Shown piece after piece: positions 1 to 9,251 of a DNA stretch of 64,000 bases. The notes under the pieces were generated by a model. The model searched no databases. It was not told the DNA's origin and saw only the letters and a program-made list of their open reading frames with translations. The stretch is taken from contig CALSTS010000004.1 in NCBI GenBank assembly GCA_943789335.1, positions 124,001-188,000 of the forward strand, given 5' to 3'. A program made the translations under genes and the position numbers. Source of the stretch: an uncultured Pseudomonadales bacterium (GTDB lineage Bacteria > Pseudomonadota > Gammaproteobacteria > Pseudomonadales > Pseudohongiellaceae). Every line of letters begins with the position of its first letter. The stretch's first letter is position 1.

Positions 1-1229
1 GTAGAGCAGTCGGCTAATTTACCCGGCAGCGCAGGCCCCTGTGTAATTTTTTTGCGAACAACTTTCTTGCTAGCTTTTAATCTGCTTTGTGCATTTTGAA
101 TGCACATCTCGGCAATGAGCTCAGCTTCATTAGTATGCTGGTTTAACCAGAGACTTAATTTATCTTTAGCGATGCCAGAAATGAAAACTGCGCATTGTCT
201 AGAAGATAGTTTTTCTTTGGTCTGACCTGAAAATTGAGGATCTAGCATTTTAGTAGAAAGAATATAGCTGCACTTATCCCAGACATCTTCAGAGCTCAGT
301 TTTAAACCACGAGGAATAAGATTTCTGAACTCACAAAATTCACGAATCGCTTCCAGCAATCCTGTTCGGAAACCATTGACATGTGTGCCGCCCATAGCCG
401 TTGGAATTAAATTAACATAGCTTTCAGTAATTAATTCGCCACCTTCAGGTAACCACTGCACTGCCCAATCAACAGCCTCATCGTTACCTTCCATTGTTCC
501 GGTAAAAGGCTCTGCCGGCAATGTTTCAAAACCGGTTGTTGCCTGTTTCAAGTAGTCAGCCAAGCCATCTTCGAAATACCATTCATTACTTTGTGACTTC
601 TCGGCGCTAACAGTATTGTCTTCAAAAACTATGCGAAGCCCCGGGCAAAGTACCGCCTTAGCGCGCAATAAATGAATTAATTTAGTGATTGAAACATTTG
701 GCGAGTCAAAATATTTTGGGTTGGGGTAAAACTTTATAATGGTGCCGGTATTACGTTGCCCTACGCTATCAATGACTTTCAATTCGCTGGCTTTGTCTCC
801 ATCTTTGAAAAGCATGTGATATAAATTCCCATCACGTTTTACGAACACTTCTAACGACGTTGAGAGGGCATTCACAACTGAAACACCTACACCGTGTAAG
901 CCACCTGAGTATTTATAATTTTCATTTGAAAATTTACCACCTGCATGTAATCTGGTTAAGATTAATTCAACACCTGGTATTTTTTCTTCAGGATGAATAT
1001 CAACTGGCATACCTCGCCCATCGTCGTTGACCTCGATACTGCCATCCTTGTTCAAAGTTACCGTAATCTCGCGGGCTGAACCGGCTAGCGCCTCGTCAAC
1101 GCTATTATCTAATACCTCTTGGATCAAGTGATTTGGACGAGACGTATCTGTATACATACCAGGCCTTCTCCTAACTGGATCTAGGCCACTTAATACTTCA
1201 ATTGACTCGGAGTTATAATCTTTACTCAT
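1..1229 (-). CDS. parE: DNA topoisomerase IV subunit B, N-terminal part (cut by window edge)
   Basis: ATPase subunit of topoisomerase IV, which with ParC separates linked daughter chromosomes. The ATG at 1227-1229 opens a frame that stays free of stops to the left edge, giving about 409 of the usual ~630 residues. Visible are the N-terminal GLDPVRRRPGMYT segment, the GHKL ATPase motifs (DDGRGMPVD-like; GGLHGVGVSVVNALS), the transducer segment GGTHVNGFRTGL and, at the edge, GPALPGKLADCS, the entry to the TOPRIM domain. The catalytic TOPRIM acidic residues lie outside. It is the last gene of a minus-strand run yqiB-cpdA-yqiA-parE, an order shared by many gammaproteobacteria. Confidence 0.96.
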   Translation of the reverse strand, partial: MSKDYNSESIEVLSGLDPVRRRPGMYTDTSRPNHLIQEVLDNSVDEALAGSAREITVTLNKDGSIEVNDDGRGMPVDIHPEEKIPGVELILTRLHAGGKFSNENYKYSGGLHGVGVSVVNALSTSLEVFVKRDGNLYHMLFKDGDKASELKVIDSVGQRNTGTIIKFYPNPKYFDSPNVSITKLIHLLRAKAVLCPGLRIVFEDNTVSAEKSQSNEWYFEDGLADYLKQATTGFETLPAEPFTGTMEGNDEAVDWAVQWLPEGGELITESYVNLIPTAMGGTHVNGFRTGLLEAIREFCEFRNLIPRGLKLSSEDVWDKCSYILSTKMLDPQFSGQTKEKLSSRQCAVFISGIAKDKLSLWLNQHTNEAELIAEMCIQNAQSRLKASKKVVRKKITQGPALPGKLADCS

Positions 1230-1317
1230 CTTATTCCTAAAGGATCCCCTTTTTTCTTAATTCTTGTTTCTAAACGCTCGAGCTTATGTTTACCAGCATT
1301 GAACTATGTTTCTATGC

Positions 1318-1935
1318 TCAAGCTTTTAGCTCAGCAAACTTTATAATTTCTGGAATATATTTTTCAAAATTTTCAAATCTATGGTTGCCGCCAGGTAAGA
1401 CATGCTGTGAAGAATTATGAAATTTTTCTAAAGTCAGCTTGTAGTCCAACACCTCATCACCTTCTTCCAACAGAACTAAATATTTCTCATGATCTTTAAT
1501 ATCTGCATGCTCTAGAGATAACAAATATTCTGCATCTGACATTTCAATTTCAAAATCTTCGCCGCTATAAGGGTTGACATGATGCCCTAGAAAACTATCT
1601 GCTAAACTCTCTTGCAAAGTCACTAATGGGTTTACCAAAACCGCCTTACAACGAAATTTTTCTGCAAAATAAATACTATAAAAACCGCCCAAAGAACTAC
1701 CAATTAACACTGTATTAGTAGAACCACTAATTAATTTTTCTATGTATGCAATAGCCTGTTTTGGCTTGTGAGGCAGTGCCGGAACCAATACCTCAAGTTT
1801 ACCCTGATCTATCAGTTCGATCAGCTCATTTTGAGCATAATCAATTAAAGAAATCGCTTTTTCCGATTTAGGAGAACTAAGGAAGCCATGAAGATATATC
1901 AGACGAGTGCTTTGCCTTGAATCATCACTCTTCAA
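1318..1935 (-). CDS. yqiA: YqiA-type esterase (alpha/beta hydrolase)
   Basis: Small alpha/beta hydrolase of the YqiA family, an esterase whose physiological substrate is unclear. The N terminus carries the family signature LIYLHGFLSSPKS, and the nucleophile elbow GSSLGG (GxSxG) follows about 65 residues later; GGNHRFENFE near the C terminus supplies the catalytic His. The first possible start is TTG at 1933-1935, because an in-frame TAA lies three codons upstream and no ATG precedes the conserved core. It begins 12 nt after cpdA and 88 nt before parE, so it is probably cotranscribed with both. Confidence 0.9.
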   Translation of the reverse strand: MKSDDSRQSTRLIYLHGFLSSPKSEKAISLIDYAQNELIELIDQGKLEVLVPALPHKPKQAIAYIEKLISGSTNTVLIGSSLGGFYSIYFAEKFRCKAVLVNPLVTLQESLADSFLGHHVNPYSGEDFEIEMSDAEYLLSLEHADIKDHEKYLVLLEEGDEVLDYKLTLEKFHNSSQHVLPGGNHRFENFEKYIPEIIKFAELKA

Positions 1936-1947
1936 TGGAAATTAATC

Positions 1948-2775
1948 TCAATACCCCGGGCTGCTGAGGTCCAGCTTATATTTCTTGCCGACCACTCGGC
2001 GCACACCAGTCCCAACAGTCCCGTTATCATGTAAGCTGAGCCATCGATACCCCGGGTTTTCTTTATCAAGAGAGAAGTAATCATGCTCCGGGTGGAATTG
2101 AATACTGGTTGACGGAGATCCAAGCATTAACACTTTTTTCCTGGATGTTTTAAAGTCCTGATGAATATGACCAAAAACAACAGCCTTAATATTTTTATAG
2201 GCATCAACAATGTCAAAAAAATCTTCCGTGCTTTGCAAAGAGTGGTTTTGCAGCCATTCAGCATTAACTGGCACAGGGTTGTGGTGGACAGCAATCAAAA
2301 CATGCCTGCCTTCACTCTGCATTACTTCAAGCTCTGCCCTTAGATATTCCAATTCTTGGCCAGAGAGCTTGCCATAAATATGCCCCTCAACACATGAGTT
2401 GAGCATAATAATGCCCCAATTGCCCAGTCTAAGCGTTTTCTCTAAAGCCTCTTTCTTTTTGCTAAGAGCCTTTTGCATACTTGCAATAATGTCATGATTT
2501 CCAGGGATCCAAAGCTGCGGCGCATTTAGTGCATTAATTTGAGCAGCAAAGCGGGTATATGCTTCTTGACTGGCATCTTGTGCAATATCCCCCGTACAAA
2601 GGACGCAATCAATAGACTTTTCATGTTCTTTAACCAGCTCAATGACATCTTGCAGGCCTTCCTGACAATTCATGCCAACAAGTTTCATTGATTCATCAGC
2701 AAACAGATGGGGATCTGTTATCTGAATGACTCTATAAGGTTCTGTTTTATTTTTATTTGGCAATTGCTTATCCAA
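1948..2775 (-). CDS. cpdA: 3',5'-cyclic-AMP phosphodiesterase CpdA
   Basis: Cytoplasmic metallophosphoesterase that hydrolyses cAMP to AMP and so lowers CRP-type signalling. All metal-binding motifs are visible in order: ITDPHLF (DxH), CTGDIAQD (GD), PGNHD (GNHD), VHHNP and FGHIHQD (GHxH). The length of 275 residues is normal. The first usable start is TTG at 2773-2775; an in-frame TGA lies shortly upstream and no ATG or GTG intervenes. It lies between yqiB (15 nt) and yqiA (12 nt), the usual arrangement. Confidence 0.94.
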   Translation of the reverse strand: MDKQLPNKNKTEPYRVIQITDPHLFADESMKLVGMNCQEGLQDVIELVKEHEKSIDCVLCTGDIAQDASQEAYTRFAAQINALNAPQLWIPGNHDIIASMQKALSKKKEALEKTLRLGNWGIIMLNSCVEGHIYGKLSGQELEYLRAELEVMQSEGRHVLIAVHHNPVPVNAEWLQNHSLQSTEDFFDIVDAYKNIKAVVFGHIHQDFKTSRKKVLMLGSPSTSIQFHPEHDYFSLDKENPGYRWLSLHDNGTVGTGVRRVVGKKYKLDLSSPGY

Positions 2776-2790
2776 ATTAGCAAACTTATT

Positions 2791-3330
2791 TCAAGCCGCC
2801 GTTTTCGTTGGTAAATTCTCCGCTAAAGTAGCACTTGAACACAAGCCTTCTTTTTGGCAAAAACTTAACCATTCACTTAAGAAATAATTTATCTGCTCTT
2901 TTTCATCAGCTTGGTGCATGCTTTTATTTGGCAAAGAGTATTTAGCCTTAAAATGGCGGGCTTGTTGATATGAAATAACTTCAGCAGTCTTGGCGTCATG
3001 ATACATTCTGATCAGCATTTCGGGAGATTGATAATAAGAACTGGTCTTGCTGATTGATAGATTAGATAAATTAACAATTCTTATAGTGCTGGTGTATTTG
3101 AAACTTTCAATAACTTCTACAGTGGTGGCTAGGCTATCGTTAAGCTGCGACTTTAAATTAAGTTGATTATTAAAGCTAATTTCACGCTTAGCGCCAAACT
3201 CCAAACTAGGTAAAAGTTGAAGGATGCGAATGAAGTTAGCATCACATACCGCCATTTGAGCACTTAAATCTATGGAATAAGGTCTTTTTACATACATGGG
3301 CGTCAACTTATTCAAGTTCCTTTCAAGCAA
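2791..3330 (-). CDS. yqiB: YqiB family protein (DUF1249)
   Basis: Conserved gammaproteobacterial protein of unknown function, about 140-180 residues in the family and 179 here. The best conserved part is the C-terminal half: MLIRMYHDAKTAEV, then HFKAKYSLPNKSMHQADEK and a tail INYFLSEWLSFC, which match YqiB closely. The start is uncertain: TTG at 3330, TTG at 3315 (with an AGGA just upstream) and ATG at 3297 are all in frame, and the ATG would leave a family-length protein. It is the first gene of the minus-strand run leading to parE, so the promoter of that run should lie in 3331-3565. Confidence 0.85.
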   Translation of the reverse strand: MLERNLNKLTPMYVKRPYSIDLSAQMAVCDANFIRILQLLPSLEFGAKREISFNNQLNLKSQLNDSLATTVEVIESFKYTSTIRIVNLSNLSISKTSSYYQSPEMLIRMYHDAKTAEVISYQQARHFKAKYSLPNKSMHQADEKEQINYFLSEWLSFCQKEGLCSSATLAENLPTKTAA

Positions 3331-3565
3331 ATAGTGAGTGCCAGTTCCATTCTTTGCAGTCTCAAAACTAAATTACCCTGAAACCATATCCAAAACCGCT
3401 CTATTACACAAGTCTGAAACTCTCTGACTTATGCTTTGCCCCTAAAAAACCTTTCAATCAGATAAGTCTTTTTCAAATATCTCTTAGCAAGCCTAGCATT
3501 GTTGTTTTGCGAGTTTAGCGACACTTACAAACTTTTTTCATTAAACGAGCGTCTTAAGCAATTAA

Positions 3566-4306
3566 GAAGTTACGACTACACCTTTAAAAACAACTGATGA
3601 ACTCGACTACCAACACAAGGTTCTGGAAAACATTCTGGCAAGACAAGAACTTGAAAATAATATTCGTGAAGAACGTCAAATCCAGATTCAAACACAAATA
3701 AGCAAACTGGAAGAGAATTTAGCCGTTTCTCAAAACAGCTTCGAGAACTTACTAGTTCGAGCTCCAATTTCAGGGCAACTTACATCATTTCCCATTGAAG
3801 TAGGTGAAAATAAAACTAAAGGACAGAGGCTTGGGCAGGTAGATGTCGAAGACCAATATAAAATTGTTGCTCAAATCGATGAATTTTATGTCACTCGAAT
3901 CTCAGCCGGTCAAGAAGCCCAGTTCTCTATCTCAAATATAAGCTACACAGCAAGAGTTGATAAAATTTATCCCGAGATAACCGGAGGAACCTTTGAGGTA
4001 GATTTAATTTTTGGTAGTGATTTTCCTACTGCTATTCGTCGAGGGCAAACACTTCAAATGAATCTGACTTTAGGTAACTCTTCTCAAAGTCTGTTGTTAC
4101 CACTAGGCGGCTATATACAGGACACCGCGGGTAGTTGGGTTTTCGTATTAGATAACAGTGGAGAATATGCTACTAGAAGAGAAATACGTGCTGGGCGACG
4201 TAACAATCAATTTTTAGAAATACAAGAAGGACTTCAAGAGGGAGAAAAGGTTATCACTTCAAGCTATAATCAAATGGTTGATGTGGAAAGAATAGTGTTC
4301 CAATAG
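3566..4306 (+). pseudogene. 5'-truncated HlyD/MacA-type periplasmic adaptor subunit
   Basis: An open frame of about 246 codons encodes only the C-terminal part of a membrane-fusion adaptor: the end of the coiled coil, the lipoyl-like half motif LLVRAPISGQLTSF, a beta-barrel domain (IVAQIDEFYVTRISAGQ) and the membrane-proximal domain. The usual N-terminal membrane anchor and first hairpin half are absent. A TAA at 3563-3565 closes the frame upstream and no ATG, GTG or TTG occurs in frame before 4058. Internal initiation at 4058 would make only an 82-residue stub. It lies 117 nt before tolC, as adaptors often do, so it looks like the relic of a transporter operon cut by a deletion. A cryptic functional fragment is possible but unlikely. 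Confidence 0.75.
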
Positions 4307-4423
4307 AATATTCATCTATCTAGCAAGTATTCTAAAAAGCACCTTAACAAGCGCGAGCCTCTTGCCGGCTATATTTTGATCATACTTAACTTATAAAAAA
4401 TACACCTCGGAGATATAAAGAAA

Positions 4424-5809
4424 ATGCCTAGCTCCAACTTTTATCTTAATAAATTCCTTAGAAAAACTGGCCTGGGAGTTCTTAGTGCCTTTTTAATCTG
4501 CTCGCCAGCACTTGCAGCGGAAGATCTTTTGGATATTTTTAACCTGGCGGTAACTGGTGATCCTCAAATCCGTCAGGCACGCGCAGAATTTAATGCTACC
4601 CATACAAATGTCTCTCAAGGTCGCTCCCAACTATTACCCTCTGTTAACCTTACGGCAAATACTGCTCGTCAAACTCAGGGTCCTGGTGATGCCATACCTG
4701 GGTTCCAGCCTGCACACTCATTTGCAAATGGTTTTAACTCAAAAGGCTATGGCTTAAATATTCAACAGAACTTGCTAAATTTTGAAGCCTGGTATTCATA
4801 TCAATCGATTTTAAAGTCAGATGAAGCAGCAGCGACTAATCTTGCACGCTCTGAACAGGAGCTCATTCAGCGTGTTGCCACAGCATATTTTGGCGTTCTG
4901 CGCAGTGAAGACAATCTCGAAACTTTTGAAGCTGAGTTAGAAGCCAGTGCTCGAATTCTGGAACAACAAGAAGAGCGTTTTGCTGTGGGACTGGTGCCAA
5001 TCACTGATGTCTATGACAGTCAGGCCGCTTATGACTTGGCTCGAGTAAATTTGTTAGTCGAAGAGAACACCCTTGATCAACGCTATGAAGCTTTAGAAGC
5101 AATTACTGGCCGCAACCATGATGATGTTTCTAATCTTAGTGAAAATTTTCCGATTGAACCCCTCGCACCAACCTCTATTGAAGAATGGGTAATGTTAGCC
5201 AATCAGAATAATCTCGATGTTAGAGCCGCGCGTTTAACTACTGAGTCCCGCGAATATGATGCCGATGCTGCCAAGGCGGCCATGTACCCAACTATAAATC
5301 TCTCGGCAGGGTATAACTGGAATGAAGCTGGGGGGATATCTTTTTTCAATCTTGGCGGCGGCAGCGGTGATGTAGTCAATGTAAACAGCAATATCACGCT
5401 AAACCTTAGCATTCCAATTTTTGCAGGGGGTTTGAACAAAGCTCGGGAACGCCAAGCTTTTTACAATCTCGATGCCAGTGAAGAATTACTGTTGAACACT
5501 CAACGCACCAGCACGCAAGCTGCCCGGAATTCTTATCGTAATGTGCAAAACGATGTATTAACGATATCAGCCAGAGCACAGGCAGTTTTATCCGCCAGAG
5601 GCCAATTAGACGCTACTGAAGCGGGCATGGAAGCGGGCACCAGAAACATTGTAGATGTCGTCACAGCGCAACGCTTATTGTTTCAGTCAATACGTGATTA
5701 TGCCAATGCACGTTACACCTATGTGGTTAATACCTTAACCCTTAAACAGGCTGCAGGCCTTTTAAGCCCACAAGATATTATTGATCTAAATGAATGGCTT
5801 GTAGAATAA
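4424..5809 (+). CDS. tolC: TolC family outer membrane channel protein
   Basis: Outer-membrane exit duct that docks with RND, ABC or MFS pumps through a periplasmic adaptor. The 461-residue protein starts with a signal peptide ending near ALAAED, followed by the TolC start DLLDIFNLAVTGDPQIRQA. Two outer-membrane-efflux repeats of long helices and strands are present, with the second-repeat segment NLSIPIFAGGLNKARERQA and the equatorial TEAGMEAGTRNIVDVVTAQ. A GGAG precedes the ATG by a normal distance. Its 3' end overlaps that of convergent waaA by 32 nt. A tolC beside the cpdA/parE run is standard in gammaproteobacteria. Confidence 0.94.
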   Translation: MPSSNFYLNKFLRKTGLGVLSAFLICSPALAAEDLLDIFNLAVTGDPQIRQARAEFNATHTNVSQGRSQLLPSVNLTANTARQTQGPGDAIPGFQPAHSFANGFNSKGYGLNIQQNLLNFEAWYSYQSILKSDEAAATNLARSEQELIQRVATAYFGVLRSEDNLETFEAELEASARILEQQEERFAVGLVPITDVYDSQAAYDLARVNLLVEENTLDQRYEALEAITGRNHDDVSNLSENFPIEPLAPTSIEEWVMLANQNNLDVRAARLTTESREYDADAAKAAMYPTINLSAGYNWNEAGGISFFNLGGGSGDVVNVNSNITLNLSIPIFAGGLNKARERQAFYNLDASEELLLNTQRTSTQAARNSYRNVQNDVLTISARAQAVLSARGQLDATEAGMEAGTRNIVDVVTAQRLLFQSIRDYANARYTYVVNTLTLKQAAGLLSPQDIIDLNEWLVE

Positions 5810-7055
5810 GCTGCTTTTGTTTTTCAATAGCGCCACGATTAGATTTTACCGTGGCGCTGGCAGCATCAGCCATGCTCTGGCGCAGAACTTTATCTTGCAA
5901 CAATAACAACACTTTCTCAGCTAACTCATTGGCATCGGCAACAACCAGCATGGCGCCGGATTCAAGCATCAATTCACTTACCGCCTGAAAATTGAACAAT
6001 GAAGGCCCGGTTACAACTGGTAAGCCCAAGGCTGCTGGTTCAATAATATTTTGACAGCCAGTATCAACTAATGAGCCGCCAACAAATGCCACATCAGCAC
6101 TGGCGTAATAAAATTGCATTTCTCCTAAACTATCTCCAAGTAATATTTGCTTATCGCTGGAAACTCTTTCTCCGCCGCTGCGAAGAACATAGCTATAATC
6201 CAGTCTATTTAATAACTTGGCAACTTCATCAAACCTGTCGGGATGGCGCGGCACTAAAATTAACAATAATTCTGGTAAAGTTTTTAATAAGGCCTTAAAC
6301 GCCAGTAGAACTTTTTCTTCTTCGCCTTCACGCGTACTACCCGCAACAAAAATTGGGCGCTGTAACTCTTGTTTCATTGCCCCGCCCGCTTGATACTGCT
6401 CTTGATTTATTTCTTGATCAAATTTCATAGTGCCAGTGACGTGCAATGCTTCTTCTGGCAAGCCAAGTTGGCGAAAATGTTCTGCATCCTGCTCAAACTG
6501 CGCAGCCACACTATCAAAACTTGAAAGCATGTTTAAAGTCAGTTTGGCGTGCTTACGATAATTTAAAAATGATTTTTCAGAAAGGCGAGCATTGAGTAAT
6601 AACAATCTACAATCTTGTTGCTCGCTATAAAACAATAAATTTGGCCAAAGTTCAGTTTCTAATATCACCAGTATTCTGGGATTAACTTTCTTTAAAAATC
6701 GCTTTATTGATCCAGGAGTATCATAAGGCATGTAACAATGTTGAACTGAATCCCCAAATATTGCCTTCACTCTGGCTGAACCGGTCACTGTCGTAGTTGT
6801 TAAGGTAAACGTCCACTCAGGCAGCAAGACCCGACAAGCACGAATTAAGGGAACAGCTGCATGCAACTCCCCAACTGAAACAGCATGAAATACGATGACA
6901 GGTTTGTTTAGGCTGAACTTTTCTTTAGGATAAAAAGCCAGACGCTCAAACCAGCGTTGGCGGTATCTCGAATCCTTTAAGGAACGCCACCACATCCGAA
7001 AGAATATTAACGGCAGCGCCAAGTAATAAATGAGACTATATATAGTACGATTCAC
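5778..7055 (-). CDS. waaA: 3-deoxy-D-manno-octulosonic acid transferase (Kdo transferase)
   Basis: Inner-membrane glycosyltransferase that adds Kdo residues to lipid IVA, the first step of LPS inner-core assembly. The 425-residue protein has the N-terminal membrane anchor (IYYLALPLIFFRMWWRS), the HAVSVGELHAA segment with the essential Glu, GSARVKAIFG, the ETELWPN motif, FVAGSTREGEE and the C-terminal nucleotide-binding FVGGSLVDTGCQNIIEPAALG. All match WaaA. It is divergent from the oxidoreductase at 7154 and overlaps tolC tail to tail. Confidence 0.96.
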   Translation of the reverse strand: MNRTIYSLIYYLALPLIFFRMWWRSLKDSRYRQRWFERLAFYPKEKFSLNKPVIVFHAVSVGELHAAVPLIRACRVLLPEWTFTLTTTTVTGSARVKAIFGDSVQHCYMPYDTPGSIKRFLKKVNPRILVILETELWPNLLFYSEQQDCRLLLLNARLSEKSFLNYRKHAKLTLNMLSSFDSVAAQFEQDAEHFRQLGLPEEALHVTGTMKFDQEINQEQYQAGGAMKQELQRPIFVAGSTREGEEEKVLLAFKALLKTLPELLLILVPRHPDRFDEVAKLLNRLDYSYVLRSGGERVSSDKQILLGDSLGEMQFYYASADVAFVGGSLVDTGCQNIIEPAALGLPVVTGPSLFNFQAVSELMLESGAMLVVADANELAEKVLLLLQDKVLRQSMADAASATVKSNRGAIEKQKQLILQAIHLDQ

Positions 7056-7153
7056 AGAGCGGAATATTACGGAAGCCCTCTGCCCTTGTCCATGCTGCTG
7101 AAATTAACTGTTATACTTGCGCAAAATTCACTAATTTAAACTGCTCATTATAA

Positions 7154-8371
7154 ATGCCTAGTGTTATAGAAAAAGATGCCTTAATAATCGGCGGCGGAAT
7201 TGCTGGATTATGGATGTTGAACCGCTTACGCGCCGAAGGTTACGATGTCATGCTGTTAGAGAAAAACAAGCTTGGCACCGGGCAAACCATTGCCTCGCAA
7301 GGAATGATTCATGGCGGCATTAAATATGCGCTAAATGGTAATTTAAATTCCGCCAGTGAAGCTATTGCTGATATGCCCAATCACTGGAAATCTTGTTTAG
7401 CCGGCACCGGGGATGTTGATTTAACTAGCACCAACATCCTATCAGAACATTATTACATGTGGCCTCGTAACAGTTTACGCTCACGCTTTAATGCCTTTCT
7501 TGGTAGCAAAGCCTTAAGGGGAAAGGTGAGTAGTGTAGATAAAAACAATTATCCTGATTTTTTTCAAACTCACATAAATGGCCCTTTATATGAGCTTAAG
7601 GATATTGTTTTAGATGTCCCTTCCTTACTAAGTTGTTTAAGCAAGAATTACCAGTCTGATATTAAACTTTTTAGTCATGATAGCGGGTGGTCTATAGAAA
7701 AAAACTCTGCAGGAGAGTTTAAAAGTCTGTTAATGCAACAAGGCAACAAGATTTTTAATATTAAAGCGAAACAATTAATCATTAGCAGCGGTGAAGGCAG
7801 CAAAGATTTTTTAAAAGCGTTCATTCCCGACGAAGGCTTGCCAAGCAATATGCAAATGCAGCTACGCCCCTTACAAATGGTGATTGTTAAGCATGAACAC
7901 CGCCACCCGATTCATGTACATTGTGTTGCTGATCAATTAACTGCTACTCCGGAAGTCACTATCACCACTCACAAATGCAAAGATGGTAAAACTGCTTGGT
8001 ATCTAGGTGGCGAGCTGGCTGAAAGTGGTACACACAGAACTCAAGAAGAGCAAATCAAAGAAGCACAAAAAAAGATTGCTGAGCTCTTCCCCTGGTGCGA
8101 TCTCACTAATGCACAATGGCACAGTTTTTTTATTAATCGTGCCGAAGCCCTGACCATAGATAGTAAGCGTCCCGAAACTGCCAGCATTCATCAATATAAA
8201 AATATCTCTTTATGCTGGCCTAGCAAATTAACCCTGGCACCAAATTTAGGCCAACAAATACTTAACTTGTTTCATGAAAATAACATTAAACCTGGAATTT
8301 ATGACAACCCTGATTTAAGTAAAATAAATTTCCCTGGCATCGCTGACGCTCCTTGGGATACTTTGCCATGA
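7154..8371 (+). CDS. FAD-dependent oxidoreductase (DAO fold)
   Basis: Predicted soluble flavoprotein of the glycine/D-amino-acid oxidase fold. The N terminus has the Rossmann dinucleotide motif IIGGGIAGLWMLNRL with an acidic strand end LLEKNKLGTGQT, then SQGMIHGGIKYAL, typical of DAO-fold enzymes where FAD contacts substrate. The substrate cannot be read from sequence. The last codons overlap the next gene (ATGA at 8368-8371), so the two are translationally coupled and probably work together. I recall similar pairs beside waaA in other marine gammaproteobacteria, but this is memory, not a search. Confidence 0.8.
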   Translation: MPSVIEKDALIIGGGIAGLWMLNRLRAEGYDVMLLEKNKLGTGQTIASQGMIHGGIKYALNGNLNSASEAIADMPNHWKSCLAGTGDVDLTSTNILSEHYYMWPRNSLRSRFNAFLGSKALRGKVSSVDKNNYPDFFQTHINGPLYELKDIVLDVPSLLSCLSKNYQSDIKLFSHDSGWSIEKNSAGEFKSLLMQQGNKIFNIKAKQLIISSGEGSKDFLKAFIPDEGLPSNMQMQLRPLQMVIVKHEHRHPIHVHCVADQLTATPEVTITTHKCKDGKTAWYLGGELAESGTHRTQEEQIKEAQKKIAELFPWCDLTNAQWHSFFINRAEALTIDSKRPETASIHQYKNISLCWPSKLTLAPNLGQQILNLFHENNIKPGIYDNPDLSKINFPGIADAPWDTLP

Positions 8372-9159
8372 GCTTTTTACGACCATTAGGAGATACTGGC
8401 CTTAGCGTTTCGGCATTAGGCTTAGGCAGCGTAAAATTTGGGCGAGATACTGGCGTGAAATATCCCAGCTCTTTTAAAATTCCTGATGACAATGCTGTTT
8501 TGGCTTTATTAAATCAAGCTAAAGAACTCGGTATAAATTTTATTGATACTGCTCCTGCCTATGGTAACAGTGAAGAAAGAATTGGGGATTTATTGCCGCA
8601 ACGCCAGGACTGGATAATTTCTACCAAAGTTGGTGAAGAATTTGTTGATGGGAAATCTCTGTTTGACTTTAGTGCCAAGCATACTCAAGTCAGCGTTGAA
8701 CGTAGTCTGCAACGCCTGAATACTGATTATCTCGATATCGTTTTAATTCATTCTGATGGCCAAGATGAAAAAATATTATTAGAAAGTAGTTGTGTGGAAG
8801 CACTTAAAAAATGTAAGGAAGCAGGGCTGATCCGTGCTATCGGGATGTCGACAAAAACTATAAGCGGCGGTAAGCTCGCCAGCGACTTATTAGATATTGT
8901 AATGCTTACCTATAATTTGGAACAACAAGATCAAGAAGTGGTCGACTATGCTCAGCAAAAAAACAAAGGGGTGTTGGTCAAAAAAGGCTTAATGAGTGGT
9001 CATGTTAACAAGAGCGGAAAAGATTTACTGCGTGAAAGTATGAGTTTAATTTTTTCTCAAGCGGCTATAAGCAGCATGATTGTGGGGACCATTAACCCTG
9101 ATCATCTTAGTCAAAATGTAAAAATTACTAAAGATATCCTACAAAAAAGTTTTAAATAA
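8368..9159 (+). CDS. Aldo/keto reductase
   Basis: NAD(P)H-dependent oxidoreductase with a TIM-barrel fold. Visible family motifs are the start FLRPLGDTGLSVSALGLGSV, NFIDTAPAYGNSEERIG (catalytic Asp and Tyr), ISTKVG (catalytic Lys), LDIVLIHSDG (His) and the C-terminal SSMIVGTINPDHLSQN nucleotide-binding segment. Length is 263 residues from the ATG at 8368, which overlaps the stop of the preceding flavoprotein; a longer frame from 8353 would add five residues without family support. The substrate is unknown. Confidence 0.85.
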   Translation: MSFLRPLGDTGLSVSALGLGSVKFGRDTGVKYPSSFKIPDDNAVLALLNQAKELGINFIDTAPAYGNSEERIGDLLPQRQDWIISTKVGEEFVDGKSLFDFSAKHTQVSVERSLQRLNTDYLDIVLIHSDGQDEKILLESSCVEALKKCKEAGLIRAIGMSTKTISGGKLASDLLDIVMLTYNLEQQDQEVVDYAQQKNKGVLVKKGLMSGHVNKSGKDLLRESMSLIFSQAAISSMIVGTINPDHLSQNVKITKDILQKSFK

Positions 9160-9180
9160 AACCTCGAGCCATTAAAAGAG

Positions 9181-9227
9181 AGTCAATTAGGGGTGAGGAG
9201 CGTTAGCAAGTGAACCGCTAATTGGCT
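9181..9227. repeat. Imperfect inverted repeat between convergent genes
   Basis: Arms at 9181-9193 and 9215-9227 (agtcaattagggg and ccgctaattggct) pair over 13 positions with two mismatches around a 21-nt loop. They lie between the 3' ends of the aldo/keto reductase gene and hldE, where a two-way terminator is expected. No T-run follows either arm, so a classical intrinsic terminator is not supported. Confidence 0.35.
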
Positions 9228-9251
9228 ATCGTTAGATTATAGAAAACTCTA

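Noticed and set aside
4058..4306. Separate 82-residue gene in front of tolC
   Set aside because: It is the C-terminal end of a longer adaptor frame that runs from 3566 without a start codon.
9194..9214. Sequence AGCGTTAGCAAG shared with the 3' end of the RAYT-like gene, as a possible REP repeat
   Set aside because: A 12-base match is expected by chance many times in 64 kb, no third copy was seen, and the copies are not in palindromic context of the REP type.
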